Assembly: GCF_016808095.1 (NCBI RefSeq)
Contig: NC_068979.1
Location: 21,783,444-21,847,443 of the forward strand
Direction: 5' to 3'
DNA length: 64,000 nucleotides
Source of the DNA: Vigna angularis
Lineage: Eukaryota; Streptophyta; Magnoliopsida; Fabales; Fabaceae
This document shows, in pieces, positions 1 to 11,900 of the stretch (position 1 is its first letter; the number at the start of each line of letters is the position of its first letter). A program made the position numbers and the translations under genes. Under the pieces are notes generated by a model that was not told where the DNA came from, did no database searches, and saw only the letters and a program-made list of their open reading frames with translations.

Positions 1-157
1 CCATTGGTTCTCTGGAAAGTAGAGGAAATGATCGTTAGATAAGTTCAAAGAGTCTATATTACTCAATAGACGAATGTCGAGCACACAGCAAAACATGCAT
101 GGTGCACTCACAACCTACAATGTCCTTAAAAGAACAAAACTGCTCTGATACCACTAA
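1..157 (-). other. Leader and gag start of a Tekay-like element cut by the window edge
   Basis: This stretch closely matches the leader of the complete element at 53121-53276. On the minus strand it holds a primer-binding site (140-153, complementary to the 3' end of initiator-Met tRNA, TGGTATCAGAGCAG) four bases after the LTR end, then a short untranslated leader, then the gag start codon (CAT at 2-4). The rest of gag-pol and the other LTR lie to the left, outside the window. Confidence 0.85.
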
Positions 158-3064
158 TGTGACATCCCAAAAATACAGTCATAACTATAAATTTAGAAAA
201 ATCACATTTAATAATAATCTCAAACAGTTTTACACTAAAAGTTTAAAATTTTGAAACAAACGAACGCTCAAGGATGAACGTCCTTGAGTGCAACTTCAAC
301 AATAATGACGAGCGCTTAAAACCGCACGTCTCCACAAGAGTTACAAGTGAATAAACCGAACGTATAAGAAAGCTGACCGAACGGTTTACAGAAACAATTA
401 CCGAACGGTCGAATTTAAACTTAAACGAAAGCAAGAGGTGGTCGAACGACCACTCAGTTCAACAAAATACACTACTGGCCGAGCGGTCTCACTGCTCGGT
501 CTTCACTTCCACATCTACCAGATTCTCTTCTTCTAGCAACTCTTCCAAACGCTCATCTCCCTCTGCTCACATCCACACGGATGATCATTGCAATGACAAG
601 ACGGACGTACAAGAACAAAGGACAACACAAGGAAAACGAAAGGGTAAGCTTACGTAATTTAACTCATGCATCAACATATAAATTCCAGTAAACAGTTCAT
701 TTCACACATACATATCAACGTACGCATTCATCATACATCACATAATTTAACGCACGTACAAAATAAAACTCAACACGACTGACTGTCCGGACTGTATGAA
801 ATCTGCATAGTTACAGGCGTTCACGCACCCGGGTGGTGTGGTAACTGGCATCCTCATCAGCTGCCACCCGAGGTTAGTCCGTTCTTACGTCGCCCATGTT
901 AACTTATGGACTAAGGACCTCCTGCCGTTCCCACGCATGACGTGCATCCTCTACTTGAGAACGAGCACTCACGGAACATCAGGATCGAACAGCCAACATT
1001 AACTTCCCACAGTCATACTTGACAATTTCCAATAATTTCCAAGAGTCGTTCCTACCGGGAACGCTCGTTCAATATTAATAACTTTCATTTCATCTCAGAT
1101 ACTGTTCACCATTCACTATTCATCAATCCATAATCATTTTCATCTTAATGGGGAAAACATAAAAAATCGAACGTTCATTCTCAAAGAAACGAGAATGAAC
1201 GCTGTGAGCGAGACTAAAAGAACGCTCGTTCGTATTAAAGTACGAACGACAGATAAACATTCACGTTCAAGAAATGGCCAAGTATGGTACTGTTCATTGG
1301 ACGAACGCTATTTGGTGGGAAAAGAGAACGAGCGCTCAAAATAATACCGAGCACTATTAGGACGAACGCTCAGTTGGAGACCGAGCACTATTAGGACGAA
1401 CGCTCAGTTGGAGACCGAGCACTATTAGGACGAACGCTCAGTTGGAGACCGAGAACTATTAGGACGAACGCTCAGTTGGAGACCGAGCACTATTAGGACG
1501 ATCGCTCAGTATGAAACCGAACGCCACTTTGAGCGTACGTTCAGTGTAAGACCGAACGCCTTCCAATACGATTGTCCGGTGTAAGACCGAACGTTATTCT
1601 GGGCGAACGTCAGGTGTAAGACCGAACGTTCAATAACTCAGATTGAAAATCTTGAAAGTAAACTAAGAGAAGTTTGGAGAAGTAATAGGAACGGGAATAT
1701 GCACTGCTAGATATATAAATACAAGTACAAAAAGAAAGAAGTTTATCAAACGTACAAGATTCAACAGTGCTAAACCGAACGCTCAAACAGTGAGGACGTT
1801 CGTCCTCAACCACAGATTTAGTCAAATGACAGAATCAACATTCCAACCATATTTCTAAGGAAAACTGAACGGTCAATGACCGTCCAGAACGAACGTACAA
1901 CGTCTCATGGAAGGTTCATTTCTCATAAAATCATATCATCTCATTCGTTCATATCAACCCAAACTCTCAAATTTCATATATTTCATTTTATCCAACATCT
2001 CATGCATAATATGTAACTCAGTCATATATCATTCTCATTCCATAAAAACGAACGTTCAACATAAATCAAGCATAACAGCTTAATACAATCAAAATAACGA
2101 ACGTTCATGCAATCAACCACAGCAACATCATACAGTGAAATAACGAACGTTAATATCATCATTCATATCATCCATCATGCATTTCCTTATACAGTAAAAT
2201 AACGAACGTTCACACACATACATACATCAAAACAGTTAAATTAAGTAAGCTTCCCTTACCCGGAAATGAACGAACGTTCACAGACGCACACAGACGCTCT
2301 CCACTCAAATCCTTATCGCCAACGCTCGTTAATCCACTATTCAGACGAACCCCAAGGCCAAACTCAGAACTTCTCAGCTTCACTAGCCGAACGCTCTCTC
2401 TCGGGAAGGCCTGGATGTCGTGCGTCCTTCCACGCTGCCGGATCCCAGAATTGGAGGAGATGAAACAATGGTTTCTAGAGAGAGTGCAGAGAATGAAGAG
2501 AGAAGGAGGAGAGAATGCAGAGAGCAAGGGAAGAGAAGGAATTCTCAGAAATGAAGCAAAGAGATGCGTGAAGGGAGGAGAGAACTTAGGTTTCTCAGAA
2601 ATGGCAAATGGTGGTGCGTGCAGAGGTTGGGGAATACTTCAGAAGTTCTCAGCTTTTGCTTTCCACTCTGCCAGCGCACGTTCGCACTTCAGCCCATACC
2701 GGACGGTCGTCCATTCCCAGGCGGACACGTGTGCTCCACTACCAGTTTCCACTACCGGTTCTGACTGACCAGGCCGGACGTCCATTCTGCTGTCGCCACG
2801 TGTCTTCCACTTCATAATCCAGACTGCCCATGATGAACGAACGTCCACTCAACGGTTGCCACGTGTTTTCCACCACTTCGAGCGCACGTTCACAGTCTGG
2901 TAGTGGGCGCTCCACTGACGCTGCTGAATCACCAGGACGTCCGGCAGCTGGCTCCGTCAGTGGGTGTCGGGCACTGCTGTCGGCCATGTACACTGCTGAG
3001 GTGGTGCACTCTCCTGCTGCCACGTGGACTCCACTACGCACGTTATTTTCTGAGGCCTGACACA
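158..3064 (-). repeat. 5' LTR of the left-edge Tekay-like element
   Basis: The plus-strand sequence starts TGTGACATCCC and ends CCTGACACA, giving the TG...CA ends of an LTR. It is followed on the inner side by an initiator-Met primer-binding site. The body is homologous to the LTR pair at 45553-48529 and 53277-56218 but clearly diverged. It has the same landmarks in the same order: CACGTG sites near 2797, GAACGTTC palindromes (2050, 2099, 2204, 2272), a TATA-like stretch (about 1709-1722), a 34-bp minisatellite (1347-1516) and a conserved block (781-890). It lacks the long A-tract of the younger copy. The outer boundary at 3064 is inferred from alignment by eye; the matching target duplication is off the window. 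No real gene was seen inside; the short ORFs are shadows. Confidence 0.85.
1347..1516. repeat. 34-bp minisatellite, 5 copies, in LTR
   Basis: The unit begins ccgagcactattagg and recurs at 1347, 1381, 1415, 1449 and 1483, an exact 34-bp period with a few point changes in the last two copies. A homologous array sits at the same place in the other Tekay-like LTRs. Confidence 0.95.
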
Positions 3065-3623
3065 TGTTCTCTTCTAAGGTGTAAGGTAGGATATCATCTA
3101 ATAGGCTCAAGGTGGAAGGAAATATTTTTTTTTTCAAGGCTCAAAAGGGTTCACAAATGTATCACCGTGTCTAAAGGTAGGCTATCTGGCCAAGTATCTA
3201 TATAATCAATAATAAACAGGGCCTTTTTCATCCTTAACCAAAAAGTGTGTGTATATACGTAGAATCAAAATCATGCAAAAACCAATTCCATATCTAGAAA
3301 ACTCAATATCTCTCAATCAATATATGCTCTCAACACTTACAGATCTGGTCATATTCATACACACAGATAAAAAATTTTAAGCACAGCCACCACAAACATA
3401 CATGTCATCATCCTCAAGAATCACATAACGTAATCAGACAATGCCAAATCATTAAATCAAAACCTCAAAGTCATTACAACCACAACCAACATCAACAAAT
3501 AAACTGAGTTCCATAATAACATCTAAACTGAAACATCTAAAAATAACATAACACAAACATCAATAACATATGTCCATCAGCACTCTACCAAGACCCATCT
3601 AATCTCGATCTCCACTGGCTCTC
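3065..3623. other. 3' untranslated part of the Athila-like element
   Basis: No gene is seen. The sequence is AT-rich, with a T-run at 3123-3134. It lies downstream (minus sense) of the envelope-position ORF and stops at the Tekay-like LTR boundary. No LTR of the host element could be recognised here. Confidence 0.4.
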
Positions 3624-4934
3624 CTACGAATGATAACTCTGCTGTGTCCATCTGGGATCTGGATCCTCTTCCTCCTCATGACCATCACCTGCCATCATGT
3701 CCTCCTGCTCATCTAACTCTGGCTCTGGTGCTCCTGGAAAGGCACTCCCCCACCTGGACTCTGGCCTGCCCTCAGGCCATGGAATCTGCACTGCAAACTG
3801 GTCTCCAGTCATCAGTGAATCTGGAGGAAAATCAGGGATGCCCAAGGACAAATTATACATGCTATCCTGTAAGGATAGCTGACCCTGCCGCATAGTAGTG
3901 CACCAGTCGCGGATGTCGTCCTGTCTAGCCAAACTCTGCTGCATGTAGCGAGTAAAAAGATCAGGGGAAGGAACAGACGACGCTACAGGTGGTCTAGCAG
4001 CTCTAACATTCCTGCGTGGAGGGGGAACGGGATGAGGGGCATTCATAGCAGAAAACTCGCCCCTGTTGGTGCAATTCCTATCAAAGAATTTCTTGTTGAG
4101 AGGAGGTTGCAGTTTCAGAGTGATGTCCGCGACTCCAGGTACTCCACTGGCCTTGCACAATGCTGTCACCAGGGCAGGAAATCCAAGCTTACAGGTATCA
4201 TTATCAGCTATCAGTGCCATTTCCTGAGAGATATAAGCTCCCACATCCATGTCAATCCCAGTCATAATTCCATATACCATATAAGACCTTTCCAGATTGA
4301 TGTCGGAAGTATGAGAATTGGGACAGATGTTGGTGAAGGTGAAGAGACTCCACATAGTGGCCAGTGAATTCAAATGTTTCCTTAATATTCTCACTGGTGT
4401 CCCACTAGTGCCAAGCTGATAGCCATATCTAGGAAGGCATAAAGTGGAGGCAGTAAGGTCATGATCAGGATAGCTAGACATAAAAGCACCTAGGGGGCAC
4501 GGCTGAAACATCAGTGTATTCAGAATCCTGTTCAGTGATCTGCGATCATAGTGTACTAGCTTGCCTCTCACTTTTGAAACTCTAGAGTGAGGCTGAGAGT
4601 GGTCAGGTTCCCAAGCATTTGCATAAAATTCTTTAACCAAGACTTCATCAATCTCATCTAGAAGGCTGGCTAAAACAAAATTCCATCTTCTCTTCTCCAG
4701 TTCTTCCTGGATATGGTCATACTCGCCAGGTTTCAATTCAACCCTCCTCTCAGGTAATAATGCCCTGCCCATGATGACCTGATGAAACCTATCAGAATGT
4801 GTCTCGGAAATAAATCGGTCCTGATCATAGTTCAGGACAAGGTTCTCCTCTTGGGTTTCTGAAGGTTGGGATCTAGAAGAAGACCCTCAGGTGGTCTTTC
4901 TCTTCTTTTCTTGTGTGCTCTTGGGAGGTGCCAT
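3624..4934 (-). pseudogene. Envelope-position ORF, putative plant transposon protein domain, one nonsense codon
   Basis: The frame opens with an ATG at 4934, hits an in-frame TGA at 4887-4889 after 15 codons, and then stays open to 3624. The longest uninterrupted part is 382 aa from an internal Met at 4772. The conserved-looking block comprises KEFYANAWE, VRGKLVHYDRRSLN and a later MYNLSLGIP segment. It resembles the domain usually labelled putative plant transposon protein in legume and other dicot retroelements (from memory, not searched). The C-terminus is acidic and Pro-rich. No signal peptide or membrane segment is evident, so the position is envelope-like but an envelope function is not supported. 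The function of this protein family is not known to me. Confidence 0.65.
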
Positions 4935-5019
4935 CTGCAAGAATTAATAGACAGTGCAAACAATTGTAGAAAATGGGTCAGAGCAAGTGAATGACCCAAA
5001 ACACATATACTGGCAGATG

Positions 5020-5860
5020 GAATTCGCTATGCGCCGGTGTGCGCTATGCGAATGTGTCGCTATGCGAAAAAGGCGAAATAGGTGTCTTCACTCATGGACC
5101 ATTCGCTATGCGACCAGAGTCGCTGTGCGAATTGCATATCAAAAATAAAACCTATAATTCGCTTGGCGACTGTCTCGCCAGGCGAATATCATGTTCAGAA
5201 AACCAGACCTCTAATTCGCTTTGCGAATTTGTCGCCTAGCGAGAGACAGTGTAGAGGATCCCATTAACAGAGCAAATGCATGTTCATCCTATCAGCAAAA
5301 TCAGAGTTTGGTGAAAAACTATATGCACAATTTGCTTGAGATGAACAAAGCAGTAAACAATAAGCCCTATGATATGCCTATGAACATTAAGAACAAAGAA
5401 GCAAATGGAGAGTAGAAAATGAAACCTGTGGAGAGTGACCAAGATTAGTGAACAAGATCAGAGAGTGAAGAGATACTTGAAAAAGCAAAAGCACGGCCAA
5501 GAATGGAAAATGGTGGCAATGAAGATATTGGCACAAGTGCGTTCGCTGTGCGGAGATGGAAGAGAATGGTGGCTAGGGTAAAATGAAGAGTGGTAAAATG
5601 AAATGGGGAAGAAGTAGGTTTTTTTTAAAAAAAATAACTGAACGAGTCAATGCGAATACTTCCGCAAAGAGAAAAATTAAACCTTTAAATCGCAAAGCGA
5701 GTGTAATCGCTATGCGAATTAAAACACTCAAAACAATTTCTTTTTCTCTCTCGCAAAGCGCATAAAATTCGCTGTGCGAATAAATCACTGCTTTATAAAA
5801 TCATCTAGTCGCATAGCGCACCTAAGCTGTGCGTTGTGCGAATAGAGCGTCAGAACTCAT
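5020..5860. repeat. Cluster of TTCGCNNNGCGAA palindromic motifs
   Basis: Between the integrase end and the envelope-position ORF, spaced half-palindromes of the form TTCGC-NNN-GCGAA (for example ttcgctatgcgaat, tcgcaaagcgag, ttcgctgtgcgaat) recur at about 5024-5070, 5100-5135, 5157-5187, 5213-5240, 5539, 5689-5720, 5752-5780 and 5807-5845, often as pairs 15-30 bp apart. The same motif pairs occur in the 5' LTR of the same element (17310-17460). The surrounding DNA is AT-rich, so the CpG-containing palindromes stand out. No coding gene is seen here apart from short shadow ORFs. Confidence 0.75.
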
Positions 5861-6003
5861 TTATCAAGCATCTCTGCATTTCCTCTCCACACTCAAACTT
5901 AACCATTACAGAAACACAATCAACAAACATACATATATACAAACATGTGCTAGGGTGCCTCCTAGCAAGCGCTTCTTTAACGTCACTAGCTTGACCCAGA
6001 ATC

Positions 6004-6430
6004 TCATGGCTTAGACAATTTAATAATTGTGGTGAGGCGTTCAACCTCACCACCCAAATAAGGTTTCAATCTCTGGCCATTAACAATCCAGCTTCGATTT
6101 GGATCCTCAGAATTTGGATCCATTAATTCAATAGCACCATAAGGCTTGACTGCCTTGATCACAAAGGGACCAGACCATTTAGATTTCAACTTACCTGGAA
6201 ACAATTTGAATCTAGAATTAAACAACAATACCTGTTGTCCAGGTTGAAAATCTCTCTTGATAAGCTTTTTGTCATGGTACACCTTGATCTTTTCTTTATA
6301 TTTTCTTGATGAATCATAGGCAGTCAACCTTATTTCCTCCAGCTCTTGCAATTGAAGCTTTCTTTTACCTGCACACAAAGAAGCATCAAAGTTAAGAAAT
6401 TTTAAAGCCCAGTATGCTTTATGTAAGATC
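6004..6430 (-). pseudogene. Integrase C-terminus of the Athila-like element
   Basis: The minus-strand frame carries KAYWALKFLNFDA, then a basic helix-rich stretch (KYKEKIKVYHDKK) and the core KWSGPFVIKAVKPYGAIEL, ending with TGA at 6004. This is the C-terminal, DNA-binding part of Athila/Tat-type integrases. It resumes exactly where the integrase is lost at 8074, minus roughly 170 residues of the catalytic core, so the DDE domain is largely missing. Downstream (minus sense) comes a typical post-pol stretch, with gacgttaaagaagcgctt complementary to about 5965-5990. Confidence 0.8.
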
Positions 6431-6795
6431 CTTGAAAATATTTGTAAGTTAAAATGTAAGATCCATAAAAAAAAAATATTTATAATTGTAAATTTTAACA
6501 TTTTATTAGTAATAATAATTTTAATGGATAGAAAAATGTAAATTTTTGGATATAAAGTTATAGTAATTCTAGAGGGAGAGCTTCAAATTTTTGATAACTT
6601 ATTTAGGATTTTTTTTAAGAAAAGTGAATAGTGAATAGTAAATAGTAAATAGTAAATAGTGAATAGTGAATAGTTAAAAAAAATAAATAAAATATATTAA
6701 AATAAATTGTGGAAGAGAACACTCCACGTAGAATTAATCATTCAGAGATAAGAATGATGAATAAAAAATAATTTTTGTAGGATTAGCCGGTTATT
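6426..6795 (+). repeat. AT-rich LTR-like remnant of an inserted chromovirus
   Basis: It begins TGTAAGATCC immediately after the interrupted integrase, a form typical of chromovirus LTR 5' ends. It contains a heptamer array (6624-6672) and ends in a fragment (6775-6797) that duplicates a piece of the pol gene further downstream. No primer-binding site is present, so the element is rearranged. The element's true LTR limits cannot be set from the sequence alone. Confidence 0.45.
6624..6672. repeat. 7-bp tandem repeat, about 7 copies
   Basis: The units are gtgaata or gtaaata in the order GGAAAGG (third base of each unit), forming a 49-bp pure heptamer array inside the LTR-like remnant. Confidence 0.9.
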
Positions 6796-8073
6796 GATCT
6801 CAGATCTGGGTACCATCAGATTCTTGTCAAGACGGAAGATGTACAAAAGACGGCTTTCAGATCTCGCTATGGACACTTTGAGTACGTGGTAATGCCGTTT
6901 GGTGTGACGAATGCCCCAGCGATTTTTATGGACTACATGAACAGAATATTTCGGTCATGTTTAGATAAGTTCGTGGTAGTATTTATAGACGATATTCTTA
7001 TCTATTCAGAGAATAAGGAAAAGCATGCAGAACACTTGAGGGTGGCGTTGGAAATTTTAAGAAAACATCAACTGTATGGGAAACTGTCAAAGTGTGAGTT
7101 CTGGATAGAGAAAGTACAATTTTTGGGTCATGTGATTTCTCCTCAAGGAATCTCAGTGGATCCAGCAAAAGTGGAAGCTGTGCTAAAGTGGGAGCGGCCG
7201 AAAACTGTAACTGAAGTACGAAGTTTTGTAGGATTAGCCGGTTATTACCGACGTTTTGTCGAAGGGTTTTCCAAGATTGTAGGTCCTCTAACTCAGTTAA
7301 CTCGTAAAGATCAACCATTTCTGTGGACTGACAAGTGCGAAGCCAGTTTTGAAAATATGAAGCAACGACTAACGTCAGCACCAGTATTAATCATTCCAGA
7401 CTCTAGCAAATCTTTTGAGGTGTACTACGATGCGTCATATCAAGGATTGGGGTGCGTTCTAATGCAAGGAAAGAGACCTGTAGCTTATGCATCTAGGCAG
7501 CTAAAAGCGCATGAGAAGAACTACCCAACGCATGACATCGAACTTGCAGTAGTAGTATTTGCATTAAAGACATGGAGACACTACCTCTATGGGGCAAGTT
7601 TCCAAGTTTTTAGAGACCATAAGAGTCTAAAGTATTTGTTCGATCAAAAGGAATTGAACATGCGACAAAGAAGATGGATGGAATGTATGAAGGACTATGA
7701 CTTCGAGCTTTTATATCACCCAGGAAAAGCCATTGTGGTGGCAGATGCATTGAGTAGGAGACAAGCTCAGATAACAACGATGATGGTGAAGGAATTAGAA
7801 CTGTTAGAAAAGTTACGTGATATGAACTTGGGGTTGCAGTTAAACCCAGATCACATATGGTGTAGTCATTTAGTAATCACTAGTGACTTCTTAGAACAAG
7901 TGAAGGTTGAGCAGTCGATGGATCAAGAGTTACAGCAAAAGATCATGTTGTTGGACACCGATCAAGCTAAGGAGTTCGTTCTAAGTAAAGATGGCATACT
8001 TCGATTTAAAAACAGAGTGTGTATCCCTGCAAAGAGTGAATTAAAACATTTAATTTTAGACGAAGGCCATAAA
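6796..8073 (+). pseudogene. Chromovirus pol fragment: RT, RNase H, start of integrase
   Basis: An open frame runs from the RT motif DLRSGYHQ (6796) through [10 protein letters not shown] and the catalytic FIDD, then RNase H ([13 protein letters not shown], then the DHKSLKYL motif) and the first residues of the integrase HHCC region (LILDEGHK), where it stops matching at about 8073. RT fingers, protease, gag and the rest of the integrase are absent. It is closely related to the pol of the complete Tekay-like element at 48565-52569 but on the opposite strand and clearly diverged. The frame itself has no stop codon. The 3' junction enters host integrase sequence read on the other strand, which adds a spurious tail up to 8202. 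Confidence 0.85.
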
Positions 8074-8918
8074 GGTAGTGGTCCCATAAAGTCCATTCCC
8101 CAACAATCAAATATTTCAACTTCTAAAATTGCCTACAGTGGCATCTCATGTCTCTTTGATATGCTTCCTGTTCTTTGGCATCTGTCACACCCTCTAGCAT
8201 GAGCATGTGCATCTTTGAACAAGGTAGGCCAGAAGAAACCAGATTGAAGCACTTTGGCGGCGGTCCTTTCTCCATTAAAGTGACCTCCATATGGCGAATT
8301 ATGACAATGCCATAGGATTCCAGCAGCTTCCTCTGCTGTAACACACCGCCTAAGTAAGTGGTCAGCACCCAGTTTGAAGAGATAAGGATCATCCCAAAGA
8401 TAGTCTTTGGAATCATGAATAAACTTCTTCTTCTGCTGCCAAGTCAAATCATCAGGGAGAATTCCTGCAGCCTTAAAATTAGCCATATCTGCAAACCATG
8501 GCCTCTGTTGTATGAGCATCAGACGCTCATCAATGAACTCTCCCTTTATTTCTCCCTCTTTATCAGTCACCTCAGAGTTAAGAAGGCGAGACAAATGATC
8601 AGCAATCACGTTCTCACTCCCCTTCTTATCTTTGATTTCCAATTCAAATTCCTGTAACAATAAAACCCATCTTATGAGATGTGGCTTTGAGTCGGATTTT
8701 GCCAGTAAATATTTGATGGCTGAATGGTCAGTATATATGATAACTTTAGACCCTATCAAATAAGGTCTAAACTTTTCAAGAGCATATACAATTGCCAAAA
8801 ATTCCTTTTCAGTGGTAACATAATTCAATTGTGCCTCATTCAGAACTTTGCTGGCATAATGAATAACATGAAAAATCTTGCCACGTCTCTGCCCCAAAAC
8901 AGCCCCAATAGCATAATC
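8074..8918 (-). pseudogene. RNase H and integrase N-terminus of the Athila-like element
   Basis: The minus frame has RNase H ([39 protein letters not shown]), the linker [11 protein letters not shown], and the integrase zinc motif ([11 protein letters not shown] then [10 protein letters not shown]). It continues past a TAG near 8131 into the start of the integrase core, where the residues [12 protein letters not shown] include the first catalytic Asp, before ending at the chromovirus junction near 8074. At the other end it is cut by the solo LTR at 8924; the first 15 residues of the apparent ORF up to 8963 belong to that LTR. Confidence 0.85.
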
Positions 8919-8923
8919 ACTAG

Positions 8924-11900
8924 TGGTACGCGGGTCGCACCGCATACAAATTTGATACAACAAAATAATGCAGTATAGATACTAGGAAGTGACTCCTAGG
9001 TCGTCTCTCAAGGACCAATATTGTGCGGTTCAGTTTTAAGTCAATTACGAATTGGGGGGAGTTTTGAAAGTTTGTTTTTGGTTGCGGATGAAATTTAAAC
9101 ACGACTGGATTAAAAACGTTGAAACAAACTTCAGTACAGTAAAACAAAATTAAAACGGTAAAAACGAAATTACTACAGTAAAAACGAATTTACAGCAACA
9201 GTAAACAACAAAAATAAATCTGAACAGTAAAAACGAAAATACAGAAAAACAGAAAATACAGAAAACAGTAAATACAGAAAACAGTGAAAACAGAAAATTT
9301 TAGAAAACAGTAAAAACGAAAATACAGTAACATGAAACAGTAAAAATTAAATCTGGAACAGTAAAATAGAAAATACAGTAAAATAGAAAATACAGAAAAC
9401 AGTAAAAACAGTAAAATAGTAAAACAAAAAAAATGAAATTACAGCAGTAAATAATAACAGTAAAAACAGTAAATACAGAAATTCAAAATCAGTAAAACAG
9501 TAAAAGCAAAATACAGAAAACATAAAATATAGAAAATAGTAAAAACAAAAAATAGTAAAAATGAAAATACAGTAAAAAGTAAAAACATAAAACAGTAAAA
9601 TTCAAATCTGAAAACAACATCAACATTACGGCGGCAAAACATTTAGATCAAAACTACAGCTAATAATTTAACGTGCAATATTCAACAATACAGTGCAAAC
9701 AACGGTAAAAATTAGACTGACAGGTAAACAACACAGGAATTAAATTGCTACATAATTAAAATTACAGCAACAAAACGGAAACAATAAATTGATCAGGAAA
9801 TTTAACAACATAAATTAAAACCATACTTTGCATTTAATTTAAATTGTACATGAAATTATTACAATAAAGAAATTAAAACAGGAACCTAACGTGCAGTGTT
9901 TCTCAACCGTGTCAGCCACTTCTGTCCCGTGCCATTCTCCATCTCTGTTCCAGCCGTCCAATGCCCAACCCGCTGCTGAGCTTCCTCCTCCACGGGACCC
10001 TCTCCTTCACTAAAACGTTATTCTCTTACAATGCACTTCCTACACTACAAATTTTCAGAAATCTACACTACGGGAATGAGAGCTACTGGAAGAGAGGAAA
10101 ACTCTCCCAGACTGTGCCACCCCTCTGCAGAACCGGGACTCCTCCAACCGGGACTCCTCCTTTTATTCTTGGAGGTCTTTTCTCCCATGGCTGGAAGTGC
10201 AAATGCAGGCTGGAAGTGCAAATGCAGACTGGAAGTGAGTGTATCTCCCTCTGTCAGTTCCACCTTGGTCTCCCATTCATTTCTTGCATTATCCATTATG
10301 TGCCGAATAAAATAAGGTGGGGCCTTCCATTTTTTAACTTCTGCATGCTCTGCACCGAGACTGAGAACATTGCCACTCCACCTAGTCTTCTCTTTGTTGA
10401 ATTGCTGGACCCGTGATGCTCCTGGACGTGGCTGGGAACGTGAAGACTCCTCTGCTGAACCGTGAAGGCCTCCCTCTCGGTATGCTTCTTCTTCATCTCA
10501 GCTAGACTGGACGCTCTCTGCTTCCCTGGCTGTGGCGAACTCTTCCTCAAAGTGAAACCACCAGCTGCAGCGTGCTACTCGCCTGGAAGTCCAGCTGCTT
10601 CTTTGCTTGCTTCTGCTCTCCATCCAGCCAAAGAATCCATGAACGGTGGCTGCTGTATCAACCTTCATCACTGTGAATCTCTTCCCAGCTGTTTACAGCT
10701 CTCTGCTGTATTTTCCAGCAAAATGATTCTTTCTTTCTCTCCACATTAGCCTTCTTCTTCTCTTCCAACAGCCAATAACGAACGGCAGCTGAGCATGAAG
10801 GCTTTTTCTCTTGCTGGGAAAATCCGAGAGCTTCTTTGGGTAATGTTTCTTCCTCATTGCTACCCATTCTCTTCCGTGAAGGAGGGCTGGACTTGTTGGT
10901 TGGCATCTACTGGACGTTGGTTTTGCTTGTTGCTCCAGCCGTGAGCTCCTCTGAAGGTGGCTGCTGTCTTCCCATTTCCTTCACCACCGCTTCATCTCCA
11001 ACTGATGTTGTTGCTGCTCATCAAGTGCTGGACATTGAGCACGCTGCTGGAGCAAATATTTTTCTGCTGAAAACGCGTGGAAGCGTCAAGTCATGGCTGC
11101 AACGTGCATGTGTTCTTGGCTGGACAGCAACTCTCAATGACCGTTGTTCTCACCTTGCTCTGGATGCTCCTGGTTGTTGGAACTGCACCACTGTGAAGTT
11201 CTCCTGCCATGGTGAAGCTGGACGGTGTAGCTGCTTGCTAGACCGTGGGCGTCTCCCAAACTGGACCAGCTCCGCTTCTTGCTCATCAAACTTGCTGGAT
11301 GTTGCTTCCCGTTCTCAGCTATCTTGTCCTCTCTGCTTGTGCACACCAAAACTGCTGCTCTTGTATGGTGCCTTGCGTTGGATGACTTCTTCTCATCCTC
11401 CACGGGTCTCTAAGCTGGACGTGAGTTGCTGGTTTAGGCCTCCATCCGTAATCTCCCTAAATTCCAAGCTGGACATTGCAGTCAAAGGAACTGTTGAACA
11501 CCTTCCTTTGTGCTTTCCATTCTTCGCGTGAAGGCAGGCCCTCCATGTGTGTGCAGCTCTCTGCATTTCTGGGACGTGGCAGTGCTTGTTATTCTTCTTC
11601 GAGTGTGAATGTGTGCAGCCTTTGGTCTTCCAATTGCACCAAAGAAAATAATATCCCCCATATGCTTGTATGTGTTGCTGACATGCATCTTCTTCACGTG
11701 TTGTGTCCAAGAGTTGCGTGGCCTCCCACATCCATTCCAAAATATATTTTGTTCCATGTTTGACAAAATGATGTGTGCAGGGGCCTTGTGTTAGATGCTT
11801 GCCAAAATAAATTCTTATGGCCGTGAAACCTATTGCATTTTGCAATCCCACATGTGCTTTCAATCAAATTGTCTCATTCAAGAATAGGTGGTCCCCTTGT

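Noticed and set aside
140..153. tRNA-like sequence
   Set aside because: It is only a primer-binding complement of the tRNA 3' end, not a tRNA gene; the same holds at 53259-53272, 16484-16503 and 27535-27552.
1347..1516. CRISPR-like direct repeats
   Set aside because: The 34-bp units are head to tail without unique spacers, in a plant LTR.
10836..11531. 231-codon ORF on the plus strand
   Set aside because: It lies inside the solo LTR, has no recognisable domain, and the related LTRs do not keep the frame.
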